From: VBCG01 sp044226535
Lineage (GTDB): Bacteria > Pseudomonadota > Gammaproteobacteria > Burkholderiales > Casimicrobiaceae
Direction of reading: 5' to 3'
DNA length: 64,000 nucleotides
Assembly: GCA_044226535.1 (NCBI GenBank)
Contig: JBGAGT010000010.1
Span: forward strand, 1 to 64,000
Part shown: positions 1-7,813 of the stretch, in pieces
Layout of the letters: the number at the start of each line of letters is the position of its first letter
Numbering within the stretch: position 1 is the stretch's first letter
The notes under the pieces: model-generated
Told to the model about the DNA's origin: nothing
Seen by the model: only the letters and a program-made list of their open reading frames with translations
Database searches by the model: none
Made by a program: the position numbers and the translations under genes

Positions 1-23
1 CGCGAAAGCGGGGCGCCCCACCC

Positions 24-316
24 GTCATCCCCGCGAAAGCGGGGACCCAGCCTTGGCGCAACGGTATTGCGCGACCCGCGCAAACATGCGTCGTCGCCTC
101 CATCGGCGAAACGTGCGGCAGCCACCGGGGCTCGGTCCTCGCGATGAACCCAGCTCCGGGCCGAGCCCCGGCGTCCGCCGCGCAGATGGAAGCGACGACG
201 CAAGCTTTGCGGCTTCCGGCGATACCGTTGCCGGTGGGCTGCCCGCGATGGCGTGGCGTTGCGCTGGTGCCGCCGTGACGCGCTGAAGGCTGGGTCCCCG
301 CTTTCGCGGGGATGAC
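24..316. mobile_element. MITE-like element A with inverted dispersed-repeat ends
   Basis: This stretch has no convincing gene. It starts with the dispersed hairpin repeat (GTCATCCCCGCGAAAGCGGG, 24 onward) and ends with its inverted copy at about 291-316. The roughly 240 bp between them resembles the interior of a second element at 6181-6433, including the shared words ATCGGCGAA, CGGGGCTCGG and ATACCGT. Another partial repeat lies at 1-20, cut by the window edge. No transposase is present, so this looks like a non-autonomous, MITE-like or REP-derived element. The element class is an inference. Confidence 0.6.
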
Positions 317-322
317 GGGCGA

Positions 323-826
323 TTACAGGACGACCGGGCGGTTGGGGAGCTCGTTGCGCGCGCCGCCTTCCACATGGGGCCAGCGCCGCGCGATGACCGC
401 GGCGCTCTCCTCGATGCCCTTCACCACGCCGTCGACATGGCGGCCTTCGGCGCAGGCGCGCTCGATGTCCGTGCAGATGGCCTTCCACTGCGCCTCGCTC
501 GCCGCATCGGCGAGCCCGCGGTCGGCGACGATCTCCACGTCGCGGTCGGCGAGCAGGAGGTAGATCAGCACGCCGTTGTTGTCCTCGGTGTCCCAGACGC
601 GCAGCAGGCCGAACACCTCGAGGGCGCGCTCGCGCGGCGTGAGGTTGCGGTGCACGCGCGGCAATGCCAGCGCGGCTTCCACCGCGAACACCACCTGCCC
701 GCCGTGCAGCGCCTCGCTCCCGGCGATCGCGCGCTCGATCCGCGCCAGCGCCTCTTGCGTGAAGACACGTCGCAAGCTTTGCGAATCGGTGGCGATGTGG
801 CGCCACCAGCGCGATCCCTTCGCCAT
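323..826 (-). CDS. TPM domain protein (short, cytoplasmic-type)
   Basis: Encodes a 167-residue protein of the TPM (YgcG/Psb32-like) family. The segment around GLLRVWDTEDNNGVLIYLLL and VEIVADRGL matches the TPM core, which in better-studied members is a Rossmann-like fold found in membrane-associated proteins of unclear catalytic role. No signal peptide is visible. The start chosen is the ATG before AKGSRWWRH; an upstream in-frame extension is alanine-rich and overlaps the neighbouring gene. The gene is 10 bp downstream of a second TPM gene and beyond lemA, the common lemA-TPM-TPM operon arrangement. The molecular function is not known. Confidence 0.85.
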   Translation of the reverse strand: MAKGSRWWRHIATDSQSLRRVFTQEALARIERAIAGSEALHGGQVVFAVEAALALPRVHRNLTPRERALEVFGLLRVWDTEDNNGVLIYLLLADRDVEIVADRGLADAASEAQWKAICTDIERACAEGRHVDGVVKGIEESAAVIARRWPHVEGGARNELPNRPVVL

Positions 827-836
827 CGCCGTCCCC

Positions 837-1775
837 TCACCAGCCCCCGGAGGCACCACCGCCTCCGAAGCCGCCGCCACCCCCGCCGAAGCCACCGCCC
901 CCGAAGCCACCGCCCCCGCCGAACCCGCCACCGCGGCCGAAGCCCCCGGGAATGATGATCGGGCCGTGCCCGCCGCGCGCGAGGCCCGCGCCGGCGCCGA
1001 AGAACAGCATCACCAGCATTCCCAGCACGCCGGCGATCACACCGACCACGATGGAACCCACGAGGAACCATGCCACAGCACCGATGATGCCGCCGCCCAG
1101 CGTCGAGCCCACGGCCTTGCCGAAGATGCCGCGCAGGATGCGGCCGAGGATCGGAACGACGACGAACAGCAGGATGAACAGCGTCGCGGGATCGAAGTGC
1201 GAGCGCGCGAAGCGCTGGTCGCCCTTGGCGAGCGGCGGGCTCGGCGACACCTCGCCGCTGCCGGTGATGATGTCGGTGACGCGGTCGACGCCGGCCTCGA
1301 TGCCCTGTGCGAACTGTCCCTTGGCGAAGAACGGTGCGACGGTGTCGCCGATGACGCCTCGGGCGCGCGCATCGGGCAGCACGCCTTCGTAGCCATAGCC
1401 GACCTCGATGCGCATCTTGCGGTCGTTCTTGGCGATGAGGAACACCAGGCCGTCGTCCTTGCCCTTTCGGCCGATCTTCCACGCCTCGGCGACGCGGATG
1501 GAGTACGACTCGATGGGCTCGGGGGCGGTCGACGGGACCATGAGCACCACGAACTGGCCACCACCGGTCTTCTGCTCGAAGGCCGAGAGCTTGGCCTCGA
1601 TCGAGGCGCGCTCGGCTTCGCTCAGCGTGTTGGTCGCATCGGTGACGCGTGCCGACAGTGCGGGAATGGGCGCAAGGCCGCTGCTGGTCGGCTGCCAGGG
1701 CTGCGCGAGCGCGCCGGCGGCGAACAGCGCGAGCGTCGCGGCAAAGGACGTCCTGGAAAGGATGCGCGTGGACAT
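837..1775 (-). CDS. TPM domain membrane/exported protein, YgcG family
   Basis: A 312-residue protein with a signal peptide (about residues 1-24, ending ALAQ), then a TPM domain (about 40-170, with LSEAERASIEAKL and IEVGYGYEG). Hydrophobic segments follow around 195-255, and the tail is almost pure glycine with Phe and Trp. This is the YgcG/BatA-neighbour architecture: an exported domain anchored by C-terminal membrane helices, with a low-complexity tail. The gene lies between lemA and the shorter TPM gene on the same strand and is probably cotranscribed with both. Its role is inferred to be in the cell envelope; no biochemical activity can be assigned. Confidence 0.88.
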   Translation of the reverse strand: MSTRILSRTSFAATLALFAAGALAQPWQPTSSGLAPIPALSARVTDATNTLSEAERASIEAKLSAFEQKTGGGQFVVLMVPSTAPEPIESYSIRVAEAWKIGRKGKDDGLVFLIAKNDRKMRIEVGYGYEGVLPDARARGVIGDTVAPFFAKGQFAQGIEAGVDRVTDIITGSGEVSPSPPLAKGDQRFARSHFDPATLFILLFVVVPILGRILRGIFGKAVGSTLGGGIIGAVAWFLVGSIVVGVIAGVLGMLVMLFFGAGAGLARGGHGPIIIPGGFGRGGGFGGGGGFGGGGFGGGGGGFGGGGASGGW

Positions 1776-1838
1776 CGCGGGGACGGGCGCCGAGCACGCG
1801 CCGCGGCGTACGGGCCGCGGCGCGTCGGGCGCGGTGCG

Positions 1839-2480
1839 CTACTTCGGCGCGGGCGCCGGAGCGGGTGCGGGTGCCGGCGCCTTGGTCGAGGTGTTGAACT
1901 CGACCGACGGCGGGCGGCTCACCGCGGCCTCGTCGGCGACCGCGAAGTTCGGCTTCACGTCCATCTTGAACAGCATGGCCGTGAGGTTGGTCGGGAACTG
2001 GCGCACCGTCGTGTTGAACTGCTGCACGGCATCGATGTAGCGCTTGCGCGCCACGGTGATGCGGTTCTCAGTCCCCTCGAGTTGCGCGATCAGGTCGCGG
2101 AACACCGCGTCGGACTTGAGGTTCGGGTAGTTCTCGGCGACCACCAGCAGCCGCGAAAGGGCGCCCTGCAGCTGGTTTTGCGCAGCGATGAATTTCTGGA
2201 AGGCCGCCGGGTCGTTGATGAGCTCGGGCGTGGCCTGGATGGCGCCCACCGACGCACGCGCGGCCGTCACCTCGGTCAGCACGCGCTCTTCCTGCGCGGC
2301 ATAGCCCTTGACGGTGTTGACCAGGTTGGGCACCAGGTCGGCGCGGCGCTGGTACTGGTTGAGCACCTCGGACCACGCGGCCTTGACCTGCTCGTCCTGC
2401 GTCTGCAGTGTGTTGTAGCCACAGCCGGACAGCGTCATCACGGCGACAAGGCCGAGCAGTCCCGCAAGCTTCTTCAACAT
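1839..2480 (-). CDS. lemA: LemA family lipoprotein
   Basis: A 213-residue LemA protein. The N-terminus is a lipoprotein signal with lipobox LSGC (Cys about 20), followed by the typical long helical domain (DEQVKAAWSEVLNQYQRRADLVPNLV). The family marker TAARASVG and the RYIDAVQQFNTTVRQFPTN region are both present. The C-terminus is a Pro-Ala repeat (APAPAPAPAPAPK). The ATG at 2480 sits next to a strong GGAGG site, and an upstream in-frame extension lacks a signal peptide. It heads the lemA-TPM-TPM unit. LemA proteins are widespread membrane-associated proteins without an established reaction. Confidence 0.92.
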   Translation of the reverse strand: MLKKLAGLLGLVAVMTLSGCGYNTLQTQDEQVKAAWSEVLNQYQRRADLVPNLVNTVKGYAAQEERVLTEVTAARASVGAIQATPELINDPAAFQKFIAAQNQLQGALSRLLVVAENYPNLKSDAVFRDLIAQLEGTENRITVARKRYIDAVQQFNTTVRQFPTNLTAMLFKMDVKPNFAVADEAAVSRPPSVEFNTSTKAPAPAPAPAPAPK

Positions 2481-2592
2481 GGATCCTCCGGGCGAATGGA
2501 TGCGGCAATGCCGCCTGCGCCCGCCACTATGGGGTCGCACAGGGGACAGCGCAAGGGGCGGGCGTTCACGCCTTGCCACCCTCGCGAGGCCC

Positions 2593-2733
2593 GAGCGTCA
2601 TCCCCGCGGAGCCGAGCGTCATTCCCGCGGAGCCGAGCGTCATTCCCGCGGAGCCGAGCGTCATCCCCGCGGAGCCGAGCGTCATCCCCGCGCAAGCGGG
2701 GACCCATGGCTTCCCGCTTGCGCGGGAATGACG
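2593..2733. repeat. Tandem array of 21-bp half-units plus full inverted repeat pair
   Basis: Four successive 21-bp units (GAGCGTCATYCCCGCGGAGCC) run from 2593 to 2676. They are followed at about 2681 by a complete hairpin repeat with a GCAA loop and then its inverted copy ending near 2733. The tandem units contain only the left half of the hairpin, so they cannot fold like the complete copies. The array separates lemA from the uracil-DNA glycosylase gene, and its last part encodes that gene's C-terminus. Confidence 0.9.
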
Positions 2734-3515
2734 GGAGGAGGGTCTCCCATCGTACGCCGCGCGAACAGCAGGTCCTCCCACGCCTTCGACTTGTCGGGGA
2801 GGTTGCGCAAGAGATACGCGGGGTGATAGGTCACCACCAGCGGCACGCCCTGGTGGCGGTGCACGCGGCCCCGCATCGACGCGATGGGTGCGTCGACGCC
2901 GGTGAGCAGCGTGGCGGCACTGCGGCCGAGCGCGACGATGATCTTCGGCGACACGAGCTCGACCTGGCGCGCGAGATACGGCTTGCAGGCCTCGGCCTCG
3001 AGTGGCTCCGGCGTGCGGTTGCCGGGTGGGCGGCACTTCAGCACGTTGGCAATGTAGACATTGCGCGTGCGCGAGAGACCGAGCGCGGCGAGCATGGCGT
3101 CGAGCAGGCGTCCCGCCTGGCCCACGAACGGCTCGCCCCGCGCATCCTCCTCGGCGCCGGGCGCCTCGCCCACGAACATCCAGTCGGCCGGCAGGTCGCC
3201 GACACCGGGAACGACGCGATTGCGCGTTGCGCAGAGCTTGCAGGCGGTGCAGGCGGCGATGTCGGCCGCGAGGCCCGCGATGTCCAGGGCGGCGATGCGC
3301 AGGCGCCGCGCGTCGGCGTCGCCTGCCGCCAAAGCCTCCGCCTCGCCTGCGGCAGGCCGCGCGGGCGCCTGCATACCGACTGCGCGCACGGCGGGCCGCA
3401 CGGCCGGTGCGGCTTCGACCGTGGCGGACTGCTCCGCAGGTTGCGTCGCCGCTTGCCCGCGGGCTACCCAACGCGGCCACAACCCGAGCTCGGCGAGGAC
3501 GTCGTCGTTCGCCAT
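2682..3515 (-). CDS. Uracil-DNA glycosylase, family 4 (Fe-S)
   Basis: A 277-residue family-4 uracil-DNA glycosylase, which removes uracil from DNA at the start of base-excision repair. The catalytic core is clear: VGEAPGAEED (about 115-124), an iron-sulphur cysteine set (CTACKLC at 89-95, then C161 and C177), and the HPAYLLR motif at 231-237. Residues 1-70 form a long Ala/Pro-rich extension common in betaproteobacterial members. The last 19 or so residues (VIPAQAGSHGSPLARG) are encoded by the dispersed repeat, whose GATGAC supplies the stop codon, so the natural C-terminus has probably been replaced. The gene lies downstream of rimI and tsaB on the same strand. Confidence 0.92.
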   Translation of the reverse strand: MANDDVLAELGLWPRWVARGQAATQPAEQSATVEAAPAVRPAVRAVGMQAPARPAAGEAEALAAGDADARRLRIAALDIAGLAADIAACTACKLCATRNRVVPGVGDLPADWMFVGEAPGAEEDARGEPFVGQAGRLLDAMLAALGLSRTRNVYIANVLKCRPPGNRTPEPLEAEACKPYLARQVELVSPKIIVALGRSAATLLTGVDAPIASMRGRVHRHQGVPLVVTYHPAYLLRNLPDKSKAWEDLLFARRTMGDPPPVIPAQAGSHGSPLARG

Positions 3516-3518
3516 CGC

Positions 3519-4010
3519 TCAAGCGGGCCGGTCGAGCGCGCGGCGCATCACCAGCGCGTCCTCGCGCGGCGTGCCGTCGCTGGCCGGATAGTAGTCGTCG
3601 CGCCGGCCCACCGGCTCGAATCCCTCACCCTGGTAGAGCGCGATGGCCGCGCGATTGGAGATCCGCACCTCGAGGAAGCACTGCTCCGCCCCGCGCGCAC
3701 GGGCGACGTCGAGGAACCGGTGCAGCAAGGCGCGGCCCAGGCCCTGGCGTCGATGATCGGGCACCACCGACAGGTTGAGGATCTGTGCCTCGCCCGGAGC
3801 GAGCATCAGCACGCCGAAGGCGACTATGCGGTGCTCGCGTTCTGCGACGAGCGTCTGGTAGCCGGCGGACAGCGCGTCGCGGAAATTGGCCAGCGACCAG
3901 GGTGCGGCATGGACCTGCGCCTCGAGCGCGGCCACGTAACCCAGGTCGTCCGCCGTCATCGGACGCCACAGCGTCGACGCGGGGACCTCGGTGCGCGGCA
4001 GCGAGGCCAC
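3519..4010 (-). CDS. rimI: Ribosomal protein S18-alanine N-acetyltransferase
   Basis: A GNAT acetyltransferase of the RimI type, 163 residues from a GTG start. RimI acetylates the N-terminal alanine of ribosomal protein S18. The acetyl-CoA loop RRQGLGRALL and the motif EVRISNRAAIALYQGEGF are diagnostic. I chose the GTG 2 bp after the tsaB stop because the strand before Met-18 (LWRPMTADDL) matches the usual first beta strand of the fold; the alternative ATG is at 3959. The tsaB-rimI-UDG order is common in proteobacteria and implies translational coupling. Confidence 0.9.
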   Translation of the reverse strand: MASLPRTEVPASTLWRPMTADDLGYVAALEAQVHAAPWSLANFRDALSAGYQTLVAEREHRIVAFGVLMLAPGEAQILNLSVVPDHRRQGLGRALLHRFLDVARARGAEQCFLEVRISNRAAIALYQGEGFEPVGRRDDYYPASDGTPREDALVMRRALDRPA

Positions 4011-4012
4011 GG

Positions 4013-4765
4013 TCAGAGCCGCTTGCCGGCCTCGCGCTCGGCGGTGGTGAGCGCGACGCGATGGCGGACGTAGAGCGGCCGCGCGTCGGCGGCCGCGGTG
4101 ACCGGCGAGCCGGCCCGGGCATCGCGCGCCGCCGGGTTGGCGCCGGCCGCGGCGATCCCTTCCGGAGCGGTCGCGGATATCGACCGGCGTGCCAGCGAGG
4201 CGATGGCGGCCGCCTGCGGGCGCAGGTCCGCCCATGTGGCGTCGAGGCAGGGCAAGCCGGCCAGCATCGGATAGGCGGCGAAGGCATTGCCGGCACCACA
4301 CCAGCGCCCCGCGGGCGCGACGAAACCGGCCGGGGCCAGCACCTCGGGCGCCACGTCCTCGCGCCACCCATCCCCGTCGTGCACCAGCGCGGCGATGTAC
4401 ACCTCGTGCATGCGCGCATCGAGCGCGGCGAGGACGCGCGTCGCGCCATGGCGCACGCGCGCGGACTCGGCGAGCGCCTCCAGCGTGCCGACGGCGACCA
4501 CCGGCCTGCCCGTGCCCAGGCCGAGGCCCTGCGCGACGCCGCAGGCCATGCGCACGCCGGTGAAGGCGCCGGGCCCCGCACCGAAGGCGATGGCGTCGAG
4601 GTCGCCCAGCGAGACGCGCGCCTCGCGCAGGACGTCGCCGACGACCGGAAGGATGCGCTCGCCATGCGCGTTGCTCGCGCGCTCGTCGCGCTCGACCACC
4701 CGTGCGCCATCGTCCAGCGCGACCGACAGCCACTCGGTGGAGGCATCGAAGGCGAGGAGCTTCAT
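4013..4765 (-). CDS. tsaB: tRNA t6A37 biosynthesis protein TsaB
   Basis: A 250-residue TsaB (YeaZ) protein. It has an ASKHA-type N-terminus (MKLLAFDASTEWLSVAL) and the family motif GPGAFTGVRMACGVAQGL around residue 70. TsaB partners TsaD and TsaE in making threonylcarbamoyl-adenosine at position 37 of ANN-decoding tRNAs. The start at 4765 places the conserved beta strand at the N-terminus; the upstream extension is unrelated. The gene is divergent from rlmD, with about 95 bp between the start codons, and is followed at once by rimI. Confidence 0.93.
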   Translation of the reverse strand: MKLLAFDASTEWLSVALDDGARVVERDERASNAHGERILPVVGDVLREARVSLGDLDAIAFGAGPGAFTGVRMACGVAQGLGLGTGRPVVAVGTLEALAESARVRHGATRVLAALDARMHEVYIAALVHDGDGWREDVAPEVLAPAGFVAPAGRWCGAGNAFAAYPMLAGLPCLDATWADLRPQAAAIASLARRSISATAPEGIAAAGANPAARDARAGSPVTAAADARPLYVRHRVALTTAEREAGKRL

Positions 4766-4860
4766 GCGCGGGATTCTACCGTGCGGGCACCGCGGGCCCG
4801 CCCCGGCCGCGCGATAGAATGCGCGGCCGGGGCGGGTTCCCGGCGCCCGCTGTGACCCCC

Positions 4861-6174
4861 ATGCACGCAACCGTCGTCATCGAATCCCTCGACCAGGAAG
4901 GCCGGGGCGTCGCGCGCATCGACGGCAAGGCGGTGTTCGTCGAGGGCGCACTGCCGGGCGAGCGCACGGCCATCGAGATCATGCGCGACAAACCGAGCTA
5001 CGCGATTGCGCGTGTCACGGCGATCGAGGCGCCCTCCGCTTCGCGCGTCACGCCGCGCTGCCCGCATTTCGGCACCTGCGGCGGCTGCACGCTGCAGCAC
5101 GCCGACGGTGCGCTGCAGGTGGCCGCCAAGCAGCGCGCGCTGGAGGACGCGCTGGCGCGCATCGGCCGCGTGGCGCCCGCGGCGCTGCTGGCGCCGGTGC
5201 GCGGCCCCGACTGGCACTACCGATGGCGCGCGCGGCTGTCGGTGCGCAACGTCGTCAAGAAGGGCAGCGTGCTGGTGGGCTTCCACGAGCGCAAGTCGAG
5301 TTACGTGGCCGACATGCGGGAATGCCACGTGGTGCCGCCGCGGGTGTCCGACCTGCTGGTCCCGTTGCGCCGGCTCGTCGAATCGCTGACGCTGCGCGAA
5401 CGGCTGCCGCAGATCGAGCTCGCGGTCGGCGAGCGTGGCGACGACATCGTCGTCGTGCTGGTGCTGCGCATCCTCGCCGCGCCCACGCCAGGGGACGAGG
5501 CGAAGCTGCGTGCCTTCGCCGACGCCGAGCGCGTGGAGCTGTGGTTCCAGACCGGCGGGCCGCAGACCGTCGTGCCCTTCCACCCCGCGACCTCGGCGCT
5601 CGCCTACACCCTCCCCGAGTTCACGATCACCATGCCCTTCGGGCCGGCCGAGTTCACCCAGGTCAATCCCTTCATCAACCGCGTGCTGGTGCGCCGCGCG
5701 ATGGCCGCGCTGGCGCCGCAGCCCGGCGAGCGGATCGCCGACTTCTTCTGCGGGTTGGGGAATTTCACGCTGCCCATGGCGCGCCGCGGCGCGCGGGTCG
5801 TGGGCATCGAGGGCAGCGCGGCGCTGGTGGCGCGCGCCCGCGAGAACGCCGCGTTCAACGACCTCGCGGACGGGACGCGCTTCGAGGTCGCCAACCTCTT
5901 CACGGCGACGCCGGAAAGCGTCGCCGCGCTGGGGCCGCTGGACAAGGCCCTGATCGACCCGCCGCGCGAAGGCGCTGTCGAGCTCGTCAAGTCGCTGCCT
6001 GCGGCGGGTGGCCCGCTACGCAGGATCGTCTACGTGTCCTGCAACCCGGCGACGCTGGCGCGCGACGCCTCGGTGCTGGTGCACGAGCGCGGCTACGCGC
6101 TGGGCGCCGCAGGCGTGGTCAACATGTTCCCGCACACGGCGCACGTCGAATCGATCGCGGTGTTCCACGGCTGA
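4861..6174 (+). CDS. rlmD: 23S rRNA (uracil-1939-C5)-methyltransferase
   Basis: A 437-residue RlmD/RumA-type enzyme that transfers a methyl group from SAM to C5 of U1939 in 23S rRNA. An N-terminal TRAM domain (about 1-55) is followed by the iron-sulphur cysteines (C67, C73, C76 in CPHFGTCGGC) and a Rossmann methyltransferase domain with ADFFCGLGNFTLPMA. The catalytic nucleophile lies in VYVSCNPATLARD. The ATG at 4861 fits the TRAM start. The gene stops just before MITE-like element B. It is divergent from tsaB. Confidence 0.94.
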   Translation: MHATVVIESLDQEGRGVARIDGKAVFVEGALPGERTAIEIMRDKPSYAIARVTAIEAPSASRVTPRCPHFGTCGGCTLQHADGALQVAAKQRALEDALARIGRVAPAALLAPVRGPDWHYRWRARLSVRNVVKKGSVLVGFHERKSSYVADMRECHVVPPRVSDLLVPLRRLVESLTLRERLPQIELAVGERGDDIVVVLVLRILAAPTPGDEAKLRAFADAERVELWFQTGGPQTVVPFHPATSALAYTLPEFTITMPFGPAEFTQVNPFINRVLVRRAMAALAPQPGERIADFFCGLGNFTLPMARRGARVVGIEGSAALVARARENAAFNDLADGTRFEVANLFTATPESVAALGPLDKALIDPPREGAVELVKSLPAAGGPLRRIVYVSCNPATLARDASVLVHERGYALGAAGVVNMFPHTAHVESIAVFHG

Positions 6175-6180
6175 TCCCTC

Positions 6181-6433
6181 GTCATCCCCGCGAAAGCGGG
6201 GAGCCAGTTGTGCCGTTGGCTGTCACTACGGTAACTGGCAATCGCGGCCGCCTGACGCAGATCGGCGAAGCGTGCGACGGCCATCGGGGCTCGGGCCTGA
6301 GCCGGGGTCATCGCGAGGACCGAACCCCGGTGTCCGGCGCACGTCTTGCCGGGCGACATGCACGACGCGAGTTTGCGCGGATGCCGCAATACCGTCGCCA
6401 ACGGCGATGGGTCCCCGCTTTCGCGGGGATGAC
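6181..6433. mobile_element. MITE-like element B
   Basis: A 253-bp element bounded by the hairpin repeat GTCATCCCCGCGAAAGCGGG and its inverted copy. The interior is related to element A at 24-316, with shared order of words such as GATCGGCGAA, CGTGCG, CATCGGGGCTCGG, ACGACGC and AATACCGT. Two further partial units (GCGCGGGGATGAC) follow at 6434-6470. Together with the terminator this fills the 354-bp gap between rlmD and the BI-1 gene; I see no gene in it. Confidence 0.65.
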
Positions 6434-6472
6434 GGCGTGCGCGGGGATGACAGCGTGCGCGGGGATGACGGC

Positions 6473-6502
6473 CAAAAAAAACGGGGCGATCGCTCGCCCC
6501 GT
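6473..6502 (-). terminator. Rho-independent terminator of the BI-1 gene
   Basis: Read on the minus strand, a GC-rich stem (ACGGGGCGAG, short loop, TCGCCCCGT) is followed by a run of eight T. It lies 27 bp past the stop codon of the Bax-inhibitor-1-like gene. Confidence 0.85.
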
Positions 6503-6528
6503 GAATGCTGTTGGTACCAAATGCCAAA

Positions 6529-7287
6529 TCAGTCACGCTGCCCTGAAAATGCCATGAGCAGATTCAGTAAGCTGACGAAGATATTGTACAGATCGAGGAA
6601 GATCTTCATCGTCGCCATCACGTAATTCGTCTCGCCGCCGTTGACGATGTTGCTCAAGTCATACAGTACGTAGACCGAGAACAGCAGCACCGCCACCGCC
6701 GACAGCGCGAGGTTGAGTGCCGGGACCTGGAAGAACAGGTTCGCCACCATGGCCACGATCAGCAGCAGCAGGCCCACGAACAGGAAATTCCCCAGGAACG
6801 AGAAATCCTTCTTGGTGATCGTGGCGACCGCCGCCATGGCGAAGAAGATGACCGCCGTCATCGCCGCCGCCGTGCCGACGAGCTGGCCGCCGTTGCGCAG
6901 CCCCGCCGCGACGGTGAGGATCGGTGTCAGGAACACCCCTGCCAGGAAGGTGAAGCCGAACAGCGCGGCCACGCCCCAGCTCGAGTTGCGCAGGCGCGTG
7001 ACCACGAACATCGAGCCCATCAGCGCGCCGAACATCAGGAGCGGCGTCGCGATCGGGTGCGCGGCGAACAGCGAGAAGAAGTTGAGCTGCATGCCCAGCC
7101 AGGCGCCGGCCACGGTCGGGATCAGCGACAGCGCGAGCAGCACGTAGGTGTTGCGCATCACGCGCTGGCGGTCGGACAGCGACGACGGCGCGGCGGGAGC
7201 CGGCGCCCCGACGGGCGGCAGCGACTGCGTCGCGCTGCGCTCGTAGGTCTTCGACGGGCTCATCACGGGTTCGAACTTGGGGTCCAT
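6529..7287 (-). CDS. Bax inhibitor-1/YccA family membrane protein
   Basis: A 252-residue inner-membrane protein of the BI-1/YccA (UPF0005) family. About seven hydrophobic segments run from residue 50 to the end. The diagnostic C-terminal region VYVLYDLSNIVNGGETNYV carries the acidic residues tied to pH-dependent ion leak in structural homologues. YccA of E. coli inhibits the FtsH protease, so a membrane-quality-control role is possible. The start at 7287 has a GGAGG site; the longer frame upstream has no support. The gene ends in a clear intrinsic terminator. Confidence 0.92.
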   Translation of the reverse strand: MDPKFEPVMSPSKTYERSATQSLPPVGAPAPAAPSSLSDRQRVMRNTYVLLALSLIPTVAGAWLGMQLNFFSLFAAHPIATPLLMFGALMGSMFVVTRLRNSSWGVAALFGFTFLAGVFLTPILTVAAGLRNGGQLVGTAAAMTAVIFFAMAAVATITKKDFSFLGNFLFVGLLLLIVAMVANLFFQVPALNLALSAVAVLLFSVYVLYDLSNIVNGGETNYVMATMKIFLDLYNIFVSLLNLLMAFSGQRD

Positions 7288-7561
7288 CGTTCCTCCAGCC
7301 TTTATCGGCAATGACAAGTGCGACTCTACGACAAAATCCGCGGATCCACGCGGCGAGGGCTTCGCGACGCGCTGCGGGCGGGAAATAATCCCTGCGCCGC
7401 GCCGCGCGTCCTCCCTCCCTTGGAGTGCCGGAACCGCAGGGGGTTCACCCGGCGTGCCCACGGCCGCGCAAGCGTCCGCGTGCTACGATTTGGAGGCTTT
7501 CCCGGGCCTTCTCAAGACCTTGCGAGGCCCGGCGGCCCTGCGCGCCGAGGCTCCCACCCCA

Positions 7562-7649
7562 GGAAGCGTGGCCGAGTGGTTTAAGGCACCGGTCTTGAAA
7601 ACCGGCGACGGGCGACCGTCCGTGAGTTCGAATCTCACCGCTTCCGCCA
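7562..7649 (+). tRNA. tRNA-Ser (anticodon UGA)
   Basis: An 88-nt class II tRNA with an encoded CCA end. The acceptor stem is GGAAGCG/CGCTTCC, the anticodon stem-loop is CCGGT CTTGAAA ACCGG giving anticodon TGA, a long variable arm follows (GACGGGCGACCGTC), and the T arm is GTGAG TTCGAAT CTCAC. It is the likely integration target of the element immediately downstream. Confidence 0.97.
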
Positions 7650-7754
7650 GAACCCCGTTTCGCGCCGTTTCCTGCGCCCCTCTAGTCTCCGCTAATTACC
7701 TCTAGGTAAAGGAGAAATAGGGATCAGGACGTTTCAGGGTGTTCGTTGACATGC

Positions 7755-7813
7755 GGGGGCAACAGGGGGCAAGATCGGGGGCATCTAACTCGACGTGCCC
7801 CGAGGTTGCCCCC
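7755..7813. promoter_or_regulatory. Candidate integrase arm-type sites, left end
   Basis: Three direct GGGGGCA motifs start at 7755, 7765 and 7777, and an inverted copy (TTGCCCCC, about 7806-7813) abuts the integrase start codon. Matching motifs with a 12-bp spacing occur at the right end (19374-19392). They are candidate arm-binding sites and could also let the integrase control its own gene. Confidence 0.5.

Noticed and set aside
2593..2733. CRISPR array
   Set aside because: Units are contiguous with no spacers and no cas genes are nearby.
576..4073. A very long plus-strand open frame over the TPM, lemA and UDG region
   Set aside because: It is antisense to well-supported genes and its product is low-complexity; long shadow frames are expected in GC-rich DNA.
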